Below, one piece after another: positions 9,499 to 16,999 of a stretch of DNA of 64,000 nucleotides. Each line of letters opens with the position of its first letter. The first letter of the stretch is position 1. The notes under the pieces are model-generated. The model saw only the letters and a program-made list of their open reading frames with translations, was not told where the DNA came from and made no database searches. Source of the stretch: Chitinophaga sp. 180180018-3 (lineage in GTDB: Bacteria > Bacteroidota > Bacteroidia > Chitinophagales > Chitinophagaceae); NCBI RefSeq assembly GCF_037893185.1, contig NZ_CP140772.1, forward strand, positions 1,178,001 to 1,242,000. The letters run 5' to 3'. The translations under genes and the position numbers were made by a program.

Positions 9499-10044
9499 AT
9501 GGACCGTCGGGAGTTAATAAAATCAATCGCGGTACTTACCGGTGCTGCATTTGTTGGGGGAAACCTGTTCCTTGCCGGGTGTAAGGAGCATAATGAACAG
9601 GTTTTTAGTAGCGGCGATATTGCATTCCTGGATGAGGTAGCGGAAACTATTATTCCCCGTACCAATACGCCGGGCGCAAAAGATGCTGAAGTGGGGAAAT
9701 TCATCGCCGCGTATGCTTCGGATTGTTATGATACTAAGCAACAACAGGTATTGAAGCAGGGGATCACTCAGTTAAATGAGGTGTCGAAGAAAAAGTTTAA
9801 TACAAAATTTGTTGAGCTCTCTGCGGAACAAAAGAAAGCGTTGCTTACAGAAATAGATGGAGAAGCGAAGCAGCAAAGCCGGCAGGAAAAGGCAACGCCA
9901 CATTATTTTACGTTGATGAAGCAGTTGACTTTGTTAGGTTTCTTTACATCAAAAGCCGGTGCAACACAGGTGTTGCATTATGTTCCGGTGCCCGGTGGTT
10001 ATGAGGGATGTGTTGATTATAATGGAGAAACTGCATGGGCGTGA
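9499..10044 (+). CDS. Gluconate 2-dehydrogenase subunit 3 family protein (Tat-type lipoprotein)
   Basis: A 181-residue protein whose N-terminus reads RRELIK followed by a hydrophobic stretch and a lipobox LAGC with Cys28, so it looks like a Tat-exported lipoprotein. The body matches subunit 3 of membrane gluconate/glucoside dehydrogenases: IAFLDEVAETIIPRTNTPGA near residue 50 and LLGFFTSKAGA near the end. Its start codon directly abuts the stop of the GMC gene, which indicates a complex formed by the two products. The small subunit probably helps export, mature or anchor the FAD subunit in the periplasm. It carries no redox motif of its own. Confidence 0.88.
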   Translation: MDRRELIKSIAVLTGAAFVGGNLFLAGCKEHNEQVFSSGDIAFLDEVAETIIPRTNTPGAKDAEVGKFIAAYASDCYDTKQQQVLKQGITQLNEVSKKKFNTKFVELSAEQKKALLTEIDGEAKQQSRQEKATPHYFTLMKQLTLLGFFTSKAGATQVLHYVPVPGGYEGCVDYNGETAWA

Positions 10045-10135
10045 GTTGTAGTATGTAATTTTATTTGTCGACCGGGATCATTTGAGCATTTGAATATCAA
10101 TGTTGCATGCATTGACCGACGTTAAATTTTCCGCA

Positions 10136-11938
10136 ATGAAGAAACTGATATGTATATTCAGCCTGGCTTCAATAACAGCTTTCGCACAACAAAAAGGACA
10201 AATAGCTACGGCCCGTTTACCGGTGCTGGCACCACACTATCAACAGGAATATACTTTTGATGAACCTGTGGATCCTGCCGCCTGGAATGGCCTGCGCGGC
10301 GGTTTGCATGTGGCCTTTGGCTCAACAGAGCATGCTTATTTCAGGGCAGAGGTGCCTTCTCAAAAGACCGCCACTACGTGGGAGGCTACGGGATGGAAGA
10401 ATGAAAGGCTCAACGCACAGCTCCTGGTATGGTCGCCCGACAGCCTGCGCCAGGTGCGCTTTGTAGTAAGCGACCTGGTGAGTACAGATAAAAACGTGAT
10501 CCGCCACCAGCAGGTGAAACTTCACCTGGTGCGCTATGTACTGTCTAACTATCCCTATGGTGCAAAGGACGCCGTATGCGACGCTACGCCGTACAAACAG
10601 GGCTTCCTGATGCCGGACAGGTTTGAAGACTTCGACCGGTTCGACCTGCCGGGCAGAACCACCAGGCCGGTATGGCTTTCCGTGGACGTCCCCGCAGATG
10701 CCGCAGCAGGACAATACACTGGTACAGTGCTGGTGCATACGGAACATTATACGGATACCCTGTATATAAAAATAAGAGTGCAGCAGCAGTTGTTGCCGCC
10801 GCCGCACAACTGGCAATACCGCCTGGATCTCTGGCAGAATCCCTGGGTGGTGGCGTGGTACAACCACCTGGAGCCCTGGTCAGCAGAACACAAGGCTTTG
10901 CTGAAAAAGCACCTGCAGTTATACGCAGACGCTGGCGGCAAATACATCACCACGTATGGGGTGCATTCTCCCTGGTCAGATAACTCCTATATGATTGAAG
11001 GGGGCATGATCACCTGGATAAAGCAAAAGAATGGCTCCTGGAAATATGATTACAGCATATTTGACGATTACGTGGAAATGGCGATGGAGTTGGGTATCGA
11101 CAAAGCCATCACTATCTACACGCCAGTTCCCTGGGGTAACCGTTTCCGTTATACAGATGAAGCCACCGGCAACTATGTGTACGAGGAATGGGCGCCGGCA
11201 ACAGCTGTATACCGTACACGCTGGCATGATTTCCTGACTGATCTCAAAACACATCTGGAAAAGAAAGGCTGGTTTAAAAAGACCTACCTGGGCATCAATG
11301 AAAACGAGATGGAACAAACGCTGGCAGCTATCAAAGTGATAAAGGAACATTCTCCTGAATGGCGTATCACTTATGCCGGCAACTGGCATCAGGAGCTGGA
11401 TACTTTGCTGGATGATTACTGTTACCTGTATGGTAAAGAACCTTCAGAGAGCCAGCAGCAACAGCGCAGTGCCAGAGGAGCTACCACTACTTTTTACGTT
11501 TGCTGTAACCCACCGGTGCCTAACAACTTTGTATTTTCTCCCCCTGTTGAGGGACGCTGGATCAGCTGGTATTCCTTTGCACGCGGCTATGATGGCTTCC
11601 TGCGCTGGGCCTATGATGCCTGGGCGGAAGATCCTGCAAGAGATGCCCGCCACGGTTCCTGGCCGGCGGGCGATTGTTTCCTGGTATATCCCGGTGGTAA
11701 CAGTTGTATCAGGTTTGAGAAGCTACGGGAAGGAATAGCGGATTATGAGAAGATCCGTATCTTAAAAGCACGGGTGGCAGCATCCGGCAATAAAACGGCG
11801 AAGCGCAGCTGGCAGGCGTTGGAGCAGCATTTGAAAATATTCACTACTGAGCATGATTTTAATGAAGAAAAGATCACGGGCGATGTAGATAAAGGAAGAT
11901 CGCTGATAGCGGCTTTGAGCGATGAATTGGCGCGTTAA
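10136..11938 (+). CDS. DUF4091-domain exported protein (GH123-like glycoside hydrolase)
   Basis: ATG at 10136 begins a clean signal peptide (MKKLICIFSLASITAFAQQ) and is preferred over the upstream in-frame ATG at 10100. The mature protein is about 580 residues. An N-terminal beta-sandwich region (residues about 30-220) precedes a TIM-barrel-like part with YLGINENEMEQTL around residue 390. The C-terminal part has DGFLRWAYDAW and then EKLREGIADYEKIRIL, the hallmark of DUF4091 proteins. Related GH123 enzymes are beta-N-acetylgalactosaminidases acting by substrate-assisted catalysis with an acidic pair. Here the acidic residues in the barrel appear as NENE. It is the last gene of the + strand unit and precedes a strong hairpin. 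Confidence 0.85.
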   Translation: MKKLICIFSLASITAFAQQKGQIATARLPVLAPHYQQEYTFDEPVDPAAWNGLRGGLHVAFGSTEHAYFRAEVPSQKTATTWEATGWKNERLNAQLLVWSPDSLRQVRFVVSDLVSTDKNVIRHQQVKLHLVRYVLSNYPYGAKDAVCDATPYKQGFLMPDRFEDFDRFDLPGRTTRPVWLSVDVPADAAAGQYTGTVLVHTEHYTDTLYIKIRVQQQLLPPPHNWQYRLDLWQNPWVVAWYNHLEPWSAEHKALLKKHLQLYADAGGKYITTYGVHSPWSDNSYMIEGGMITWIKQKNGSWKYDYSIFDDYVEMAMELGIDKAITIYTPVPWGNRFRYTDEATGNYVYEEWAPATAVYRTRWHDFLTDLKTHLEKKGWFKKTYLGINENEMEQTLAAIKVIKEHSPEWRITYAGNWHQELDTLLDDYCYLYGKEPSESQQQQRSARGATTTFYVCCNPPVPNNFVFSPPVEGRWISWYSFARGYDGFLRWAYDAWAEDPARDARHGSWPAGDCFLVYPGGNSCIRFEKLREGIADYEKIRILKARVAASGNKTAKRSWQALEQHLKIFTTEHDFNEEKITGDVDKGRSLIAALSDELAR

Positions 11939-11968
11939 AAGAATATGCTGCATGAGCAGGCAACAATA

Positions 11969-12022
11969 CCGGATACAGAAAAGGCTTGTAAGCGGAAGCT
12001 TACAAGCCTTTTCTGTATCCGG
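11969..12022. terminator. Long perfect hairpin, probable bidirectional terminator
   Basis: Arms 11969-11993 and 11998-12022 are exact 25-bp reverse complements around the tetraloop GGAA. The hairpin sits between two convergent genes (stops at 11938 and 12071), so it can serve both. A T-rich stretch (TTATTTTT) follows on the + strand. Confidence 0.85.
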
Positions 12023-12070
12023 CCCCGGATTATTTTTCGGCCTTTTATACAACGCTTCAGTACAGAATAT

Positions 12071-13405
12071 TTAGTATACGATTTGTCCTTTATTAATCAG
12101 CGATCTTACCGGTGAAATTCTTGCTACTGCCTCTGCTGAGCAGCTGGCATCTATCAACACTACGTTTGCCGCATCGCCGGCTTTGGGCCATTGCTGTACG
12201 CCTTTGTCATCAAGCGGGAGTACATTGCCGGTAGCAAGCTTCAGACTTCTCGACAGCAGGAACTCGGAAGAGTAGCCGTACAGCTGAGCCATTGTATGGG
12301 CTTTTTCCAAAACACTTCCTGATCCCAACGAGCTCCAATGGTCAATGATGCTGTCGTTTCCGGTCATCACAGTTACGTTATGCTTGTAGAGTGTAGGTAT
12401 AGGCATAATAAGCCCTCCGAATGGAATCGTAGAAACAATACCGATGCCTGCAGCGCCCAATTGCTCAGCTATCTCTTCCTGTTTCACTTTATCGATCTTA
12501 CCCAGTACAAAGCAGTGGCTCAGGAATGTTTTGTGCCGAAGAGCCTGATTTTCGTTTACCTTCTTAATCAGGTATTCTACTGTTTTTAATCCGGACTCTC
12601 CTAATTCATGCAGGTGTATATCGATTCCCTTTTTGTTGTCCAACGCGAGCTGTACGGTGAAATCTATTGTTTTTTCGATAGCGCCGTCAATAGTATAAGG
12701 ATCAAGACCGCCGATGAAATCGATATCCATCTTTGCAGCTTCCTTGAGATACGGTACTGAATCCGTATAGAATACGCCATGCTGAGGAAACGCTACCAGT
12801 TCTGCACCAAAGGAGTGCTTTTTGTTATCCAATGCTTTGAGCAGGTTATTGAGCGATTGCAGTTTTGAAGTAGGTTCAATATTGACATGACTTCTGGCGA
12901 AGCTGCTACCTTTAGACTGCAGCAATTCCACCAGCTTTTCTGCCCGGTAAGTGGAAGTTTTCAACATTTCCGGAAGGATCTTCTGTTCCAGGGCAATCAT
13001 GCCCTTAACACCGCCCGGTCCTCTTCTGGTGGCCTGCCATGGGCCGCCGTAGAAGGTCTTGTCGAGGTGGATGTGCATATCCCTGAAGGCCGGAAGCATC
13101 AGCCAGCCCTTCGCATCAATAGCATCGGTGGCATTTGGTTTATTGGCGGAAATGCTTTTGATTTTCCCGTCTTTGATTTCCACACAGTATAATTCGGTAT
13201 TTGTGTGAACTACCTCTCCTTCTTCATAAACAAATCCTGTTTCAAGCCGCACGTTCTTCAGCAGGTAGCTTTTTCCGGCATTGCCTGCCGCATCACCGGC
13301 AAACGCTTCCGCGGACGCCAGTAAGCCGGTAGCAAAAGCCATCCCTGCCATTCCTAATCCAGACATTCTTATAAATTCCTTTCGGGATATTTCGGTTTTC
13401 TTCAT
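12071..13405 (-). CDS. Exported amidohydrolase family protein (cytosine-deaminase-like)
   Basis: ATG at 13405 is preferred over the ATGs at 13417 and 13414, because the probable -7 element (13424-13431) lies only 6 nt before the first of these. The product has 444 residues. The N-terminus has a Tat-like signal (SRKEFIRMSG and a hydrophobic stretch to about residue 35). Metal-ligand motifs are visible: HIHLDK, DIHLHELGE, LSHCF and GNDSIIDHW. This is the cytosine deaminase/N-isopropylammelide hydrolase type of the amidohydrolase superfamily, which hydrolyses ring or amine C-N bonds. The product of the divergent gene at 13591 is a close paralogue without the signal. The substrate cannot be inferred. 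Confidence 0.87.
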   Translation of the reverse strand: MKKTEISRKEFIRMSGLGMAGMAFATGLLASAEAFAGDAAGNAGKSYLLKNVRLETGFVYEEGEVVHTNTELYCVEIKDGKIKSISANKPNATDAIDAKGWLMLPAFRDMHIHLDKTFYGGPWQATRRGPGGVKGMIALEQKILPEMLKTSTYRAEKLVELLQSKGSSFARSHVNIEPTSKLQSLNNLLKALDNKKHSFGAELVAFPQHGVFYTDSVPYLKEAAKMDIDFIGGLDPYTIDGAIEKTIDFTVQLALDNKKGIDIHLHELGESGLKTVEYLIKKVNENQALRHKTFLSHCFVLGKIDKVKQEEIAEQLGAAGIGIVSTIPFGGLIMPIPTLYKHNVTVMTGNDSIIDHWSSLGSGSVLEKAHTMAQLYGYSSEFLLSRSLKLATGNVLPLDDKGVQQWPKAGDAANVVLIDASCSAEAVARISPVRSLINKGQIVY

Positions 13406-13423
13406 AGTCCCCATCATTTTTCA

Positions 13424-13431
13424 CAAAATTA
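13424..13431 (-). promoter_or_regulatory. -7 promoter element of the exported amidohydrolase gene
   Basis: On the minus strand this reads TAATTTTG, matching the Bacteroidota -7 consensus TAnnTTTG. It lies exactly 45 nt downstream of the 14-bp motif at 13473-13486, and 18 nt before the ATG at 13405. Confidence 0.6.
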
Positions 13432-13472
13432 ATCTTCATAGTCGTTTATGCTGTGAAGGATTCATGATATGC

Positions 13473-13519
13473 CTTGAAAGATTTATCAATAATTCGCCGG
13501 TTATTATAAATCTTTCAAG
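13473..13519. promoter_or_regulatory. Inverted-repeat operator between divergent amidohydrolase genes
   Basis: The minus-strand copy of ATAAATCTTTCAAG is at 13473-13486 and the plus-strand copy at 13506-13519. They form an imperfect palindrome (arms of 20 and 19 nt with one bulged base) around an 8-nt centre. Each half points towards one of the two genes. A third copy stands before the lipoprotein gene at 14931. The spacing to the -7 elements is constant, which suggests an activator site; the AraC-type protein encoded at 15530 is the obvious candidate. Confidence 0.7.
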
Positions 13520-13561
13520 TATCCGTATAGATAGCACAAAGTTCTGGAGATATTTACCGCT

Positions 13562-13568
13562 TACTTTG
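13562..13568 (+). promoter_or_regulatory. -7 promoter element of the cytosolic amidohydrolase gene
   Basis: TACTTTG, one base short of TAnnTTTG. The TTTG begins exactly 45 nt after the end of the motif at 13506-13519 and ends 22 nt before the ATG at 13591. Confidence 0.55.
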
Positions 13569-13590
13569 TTGTAATAATCCGGAATAAAAA

Positions 13591-14820
13591 ATGGAACAAA
13601 TGGATAAAATAGCAAACGACAGTCGTTATACATTCAAAAATGTACTGCTGGAAACGGGGTTTGAGTATGATGGGGAAGAAGTGGTAAAGACAAAAACCGC
13701 GCTTTTCTGTGTTGAAATAGAAGACGGTAAGATAAAGGCTATCGCACCCAACGATCCTGCTAAGGATGCCATTGATGCGAAAGGCTGGCTGATGCTTCCT
13801 GCATTTAAGGATATGCACGCCCATTTGGATAAGATGCTCTATGGTTTGCCATGGCAGGCTGTTTCGGCGAAAAGGAGAACCGTGAAGGATCAGATAGCCT
13901 ATGAGCAGAAGATGATCCCTGAATGGCTGAAAACTTCCGTGGAACGGACAGAAAAACTGATTGAGTTTCTGCAATCAAACGGTACACACTATATCCGTTC
14001 TCATTTTAATATCGATCCTACCTCCGGCTTTGATTCATTAAAACACCTGGAGATAGCGCTGAAGAACAAACAGAAAACGGCAGGGGCGGAGTTGGTCGCT
14101 TTTCCCCAGCATGGGGTGTTTTACACCAACACGGCTCCTTTGTTAAAAGAAGTGGCAAAAATGGACATAGATTTCATCGGCGGAGTAGATCCATATTCCA
14201 TTGATGGAAGTATAGAAAAAACTATGGACCTGATCACGCAGCTGGCTATCGATCACAACAGGGGAATTGATATTCATTTGCATGAGGCAGGTGAATCCGG
14301 TGTGAAGACGATAGAATACCTGATTAACAAGGCAAATGAAAATCCGGTGCTTCGTGGCAAAACCTTTGTGAGCCACGCTTTTGCGCTGGGTCATCTTTCA
14401 GGGGTAGAAACGGAGCGCATGGCGGCACGACTGGCTGAAGCTGGTGTAGGCATTGTTTCTTCTGTGCCTTTCGGCAATACCATTATGCCAATTCCCGTGT
14501 TAAGAAAGCATGGCGTAGAAGTACTGGTGGGTAACGATAATATCCAGGATCACTGGAGCACATTCGGACCAGGCAACATGCTCCGGAAGGCAAAGCTCAT
14601 CGCTGGTCTTTATGGCTATACTTCCGAATGGGCACTTTCAAGAACGCTGGCCTTTGCTACAAGGTATGTGCTTCCATTGGATGATAAAGGCAACCAGCAA
14701 TGGCCTAAAGCAGGCAACGACGCAGATCTTGTATTCCTGGAAGCATCCTGCTCTGCCGAAGTAGTGGCAAGGGTTTCACCTGTTAAATCGTTGGTGCATA
14801 AAGGAAATATTGTATTCTGA
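13591..14820 (+). CDS. Cytosolic amidohydrolase family protein (cytosine-deaminase-like paralogue)
   Basis: A 409-residue protein closely similar along its whole length to the product of the divergent gene at 12071-13405, but without a signal sequence. Metal ligands are expected at His76 and His78 (DMHAHLDK), in DIHLHEAGE, in the SHAFALG segment and at the Asp of GNDNIQDHW. Both proteins share the end pattern SCSAEVVARVSPVKSL. The pair therefore looks like a duplication with one exported and one cytosolic form acting on the same kind of compound. It is transcribed from a promoter that shares the 14-bp motif with its paralogue's gene. Confidence 0.87.
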   Translation: MEQMDKIANDSRYTFKNVLLETGFEYDGEEVVKTKTALFCVEIEDGKIKAIAPNDPAKDAIDAKGWLMLPAFKDMHAHLDKMLYGLPWQAVSAKRRTVKDQIAYEQKMIPEWLKTSVERTEKLIEFLQSNGTHYIRSHFNIDPTSGFDSLKHLEIALKNKQKTAGAELVAFPQHGVFYTNTAPLLKEVAKMDIDFIGGVDPYSIDGSIEKTMDLITQLAIDHNRGIDIHLHEAGESGVKTIEYLINKANENPVLRGKTFVSHAFALGHLSGVETERMAARLAEAGVGIVSSVPFGNTIMPIPVLRKHGVEVLVGNDNIQDHWSTFGPGNMLRKAKLIAGLYGYTSEWALSRTLAFATRYVLPLDDKGNQQWPKAGNDADLVFLEASCSAEVVARVSPVKSLVHKGNIVF

Positions 14821-14845
14821 TCAATGCCGGTTTATCTGCCCCGTT

Positions 14846-14859
14846 ATAAATCTTTCAAG
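14846..14859 (+). promoter_or_regulatory. Third copy of the ATAAATCTTTCAAG motif
   Basis: An exact 14-bp match to the motif found twice in the 13473-13519 inverted repeat. It stands 45 nt before the TTTG of the -7 element at 14901-14908, the same distance as at the other two promoters. Confidence 0.7.
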
Positions 14860-14900
14860 ATTCAGGAGGAAAAACGCAAAGGTAAGTTATACGGGGCAGG

Positions 14901-14908
14901 TACCTTTG
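14901..14908 (+). promoter_or_regulatory. -7 promoter element of the small lipoprotein gene
   Basis: TACCTTTG, a full match to TAnnTTTG, ending 22 nt before the ATG at 14931, the same distance as at 13562-13568. Confidence 0.65.
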
Positions 14909-14930
14909 TTGTGCTTAAAATTTCATTTAT

Positions 14931-15413
14931 ATGAAGAATGTAAAAAAAGTAACCAGCCTTCTTTTATTGGCGGTATGTAGCATCTTTTTCTTTAGCTGCA
15001 GCAAAGATAAAGACCCTGAGCCGAAACAACTCACACCAGCTGAAACGCTTGCCAGTACTCCCTGGGAAACTACCAATGCAAAAAATAACAAAGGAGAAAA
15101 CGTGGTGTTGACCGATGCAAACGTATCTAACTTTGTAGGTTTCGCTTATTTCAAGGCAGATGGTACATTCACCATGTACAACCTGGACAATTCACCGAAA
15201 ATGCATGGCGACTGGACGGTTTCCGCTGATGGAAAAACCCGTACTATCGTTGCGAAGAATGATGCAGGCGCCGTGTTGTTCACCCGTGTGGTTGACATCA
15301 CTGTTCTGACAAAACAGGAGTTTACCTACCGTATTTATCCTGATAGTAACGACAAAACGGTATACTTCGATATTATCCATACACCAACCACTCACGCGGA
15401 ACCTAAAAAGTAG
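14931..15413 (+). CDS. Small exported lipoprotein of unknown function
   Basis: A 160-residue protein with a lipoprotein signal (hydrophobic core, then FFSC with Cys23) and a charged linker (KDKDPEPKQ). The body, about residues 35-155, is short beta-strand-rich sequence (TPWETTNAKNN, MHGDWTVSADGKTRTIV, EFTYRIYP). It recalls the lipocalin-like small lipoproteins common in Bacteroidota, but no family can be named with confidence. It has the same upstream motif and promoter spacing as the two amidohydrolase genes, so it probably belongs to the same regulon, perhaps as a binding or surface accessory protein. Confidence 0.8.
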   Translation: MKNVKKVTSLLLLAVCSIFFFSCSKDKDPEPKQLTPAETLASTPWETTNAKNNKGENVVLTDANVSNFVGFAYFKADGTFTMYNLDNSPKMHGDWTVSADGKTRTIVAKNDAGAVLFTRVVDITVLTKQEFTYRIYPDSNDKTVYFDIIHTPTTHAEPKK

Positions 15414-15434
15414 CAGGATAACCTGATTATTAAG

Positions 15435-15475
15435 ATGGATTGGCTCTGCCTGTTTTCAGGGCCAATCCATTTTTT
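15435..15475 (+). terminator. Rho-independent terminator after the small lipoprotein gene
   Basis: ATGGATTGGCTCTG pairs with CAGGGCCAATCCAT with one imperfection, followed by a run of Ts from 15471. It lies about 20 nt after the stop at 15413. Confidence 0.85.
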
Positions 15476-15529
15476 ATTGCCATAAATTTTCATATTTTAG
15501 AAGTTGAACTTCCAACTTAATTGGTTGAT

Positions 15530-16387
15530 ATGAAGATTTACGATGATACAAGCTACATCCCTGTTTTAGGTCTCCATGAATTCAGGAAGGGCCAGCTGGC
15601 TGGCAGGGAAGAATTCCTCTTCAATGAACTGCATGGTGAACGGCATATCGAAAAGCCGCATAAGCATGATTTTTTTATCATCAATCTGTTTGAATCGGCA
15701 AAAGGGGTTCATAATATCGATTTTCACGATTATCCAATCGGAAATAAGCAAATTCATGTGCTGTTTCCCGGACAGGTACATACCTGGAGTATCAAGCCCA
15801 ATACAACGGGCTACCAGCTGATGATACAGCAGCGTTTTTTCGAACGCTTCGCACCATTCTTCCGTTTTTCGTTTTCGAATTACATGAATCATCCGGTGAT
15901 CCCGCTGACCAACAATAATTTCAAATTGCTGAAGTATGAATTTGATGCGATCAAGGATGAACTGAGTTCGCCTGACTCCGTACAGGAGATTATCAGCGCG
16001 CGCGCCGCCGTTATTGCCGCGATTGTAAGTAAAGAGGCAGAGAATATTTTTACTGATTTGAAAGTATTGCAATCTAATCCGAGGCTTGCACAATTCAATA
16101 TGCTGATTGATAAATTTTACAAGCGGGAAAAACTGGTGGGGTTCTATGCTTCAAAGTTGCATATCTCTGCCAACTATTTGAATATTCTTTGTAAAAATCA
16201 GCTTCATGTATCGGCTACTAAATTGATACAGCAACGAGTGCTGCTGGAAGCAAAGCGGCTGTTGCAGACAACGGATCTGTCTATAAAGGAAATTGCGTTT
16301 GAGCTTGGCTTTGTGGATCATGCGTATTTTTCTAATTTTTTTAAGGCACAGGCAGGGGTTACGCCGACGCAGTTCAGGGAGGGATAG
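15530..16387 (+). CDS. AraC family transcriptional regulator
   Basis: ATG at 15530 is preferred over the in-frame TTG at 15521; the product has 285 residues. The N-terminal half is cupin-like: HKHDFFIINLFE, then VLFPGQVHTW, typical of ligand-sensing AraC arms. The C-terminal about 100 residues contain two helix-turn-helix motifs (YFASKLHISANYLN-like, then TDLSIKEIAFELGF and DHAYFSNFFKAQAGVTPTQFRE). It lies just downstream of the amidohydrolase/lipoprotein genes and is the likely reader of the ATAAATCTTTCAAG sites, although no copy of that motif is seen before its own gene. Confidence 0.92.
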   Translation: MKIYDDTSYIPVLGLHEFRKGQLAGREEFLFNELHGERHIEKPHKHDFFIINLFESAKGVHNIDFHDYPIGNKQIHVLFPGQVHTWSIKPNTTGYQLMIQQRFFERFAPFFRFSFSNYMNHPVIPLTNNNFKLLKYEFDAIKDELSSPDSVQEIISARAAVIAAIVSKEAENIFTDLKVLQSNPRLAQFNMLIDKFYKREKLVGFYASKLHISANYLNILCKNQLHVSATKLIQQRVLLEAKRLLQTTDLSIKEIAFELGFVDHAYFSNFFKAQAGVTPTQFREG

Positions 16388-16523
16388 TCAGGAAAATTGC
16401 CAATGAAAAGCTGGAAGCAAAGCTGCCAGCCCTTCACTGGCTTCACCGGTAAGAATCCACCATCCACATGATCTTCTTCAAATGCCGTATAGCCACGCCC
16501 GTAGCTAGCGGGTTTCCGACTTG

Positions 16524-16991
16524 TTAAACATACCACGCAGGCCTTTCCGATTCATTGCACCAGAAAAGTGCTGCTTGCCCGAGTGCTGATCCATCCGGAT
16601 GGACTAGCCGCCATATCACACCATCATAAATCGTGAAAGTATTCCCGTATTTATCAACACGAGGGCCGGTATAATGATAAGCAATGCCGTTGAACGTCAC
16701 GTCCTGTAACAACCGCTCTCTTTGACTCCTGTCCTGTGGTGCTGCACTTAGCCGGGAGGGAAGTTGCAGGAATTCATCTATGCTGTATTTAAAACAAGAC
16801 AACGCAAACTGATTGGCATAAATGAAATGAGGATCAGTACCAGTTCCATGCGCCAGGATGCTATATGGAGCTTTTTCATGCAGCCATTGTGCGCGTTCCG
16901 AAACATCCGGTGGCGCTGGAAGTGGCCTGCCATTCCTATGAAGGAAATTTTGATCAATTTGTGTGATTAAAGAAATATACGATGATGTCAT
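16524..16991 (-). CDS. MEKHLA domain-containing protein
   Basis: The start is placed at ATG 16991, 8 nt after the stop of the upstream ThDP gene; the longer in-frame version would overlap that gene by more than 100 nt. The product has 155 residues. The middle part reads YSILAHGTGTDPHFIYANQ followed by ALSCFKYSIDEFLQLPSRLSA, a PAS-like MEKHLA pattern. The C-terminal half reads YHYTGPRVDKYGNTFTIYDG and ends shortly after VIWRLVHPDG. MEKHLA domains resemble PAS sensors and are also found at the end of plant HD-ZIP III proteins; their ligand is unknown. Operon position ties it to the ThDP enzyme. Confidence 0.8.
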   Translation of the reverse strand: MTSSYISLITQIDQNFLHRNGRPLPAPPDVSERAQWLHEKAPYSILAHGTGTDPHFIYANQFALSCFKYSIDEFLQLPSRLSAAPQDRSQRERLLQDVTFNGIAYHYTGPRVDKYGNTFTIYDGVIWRLVHPDGSALGQAALFWCNESERPAWYV

Positions 16992-16999
16992 GGCTGTAA

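Noticed and set aside
16388..16523. Short coding-like frame on the - strand after the MEKHLA gene
   Set aside because: It ends within a few dozen codons, overlaps the convergent AraC gene, and matches nothing known.
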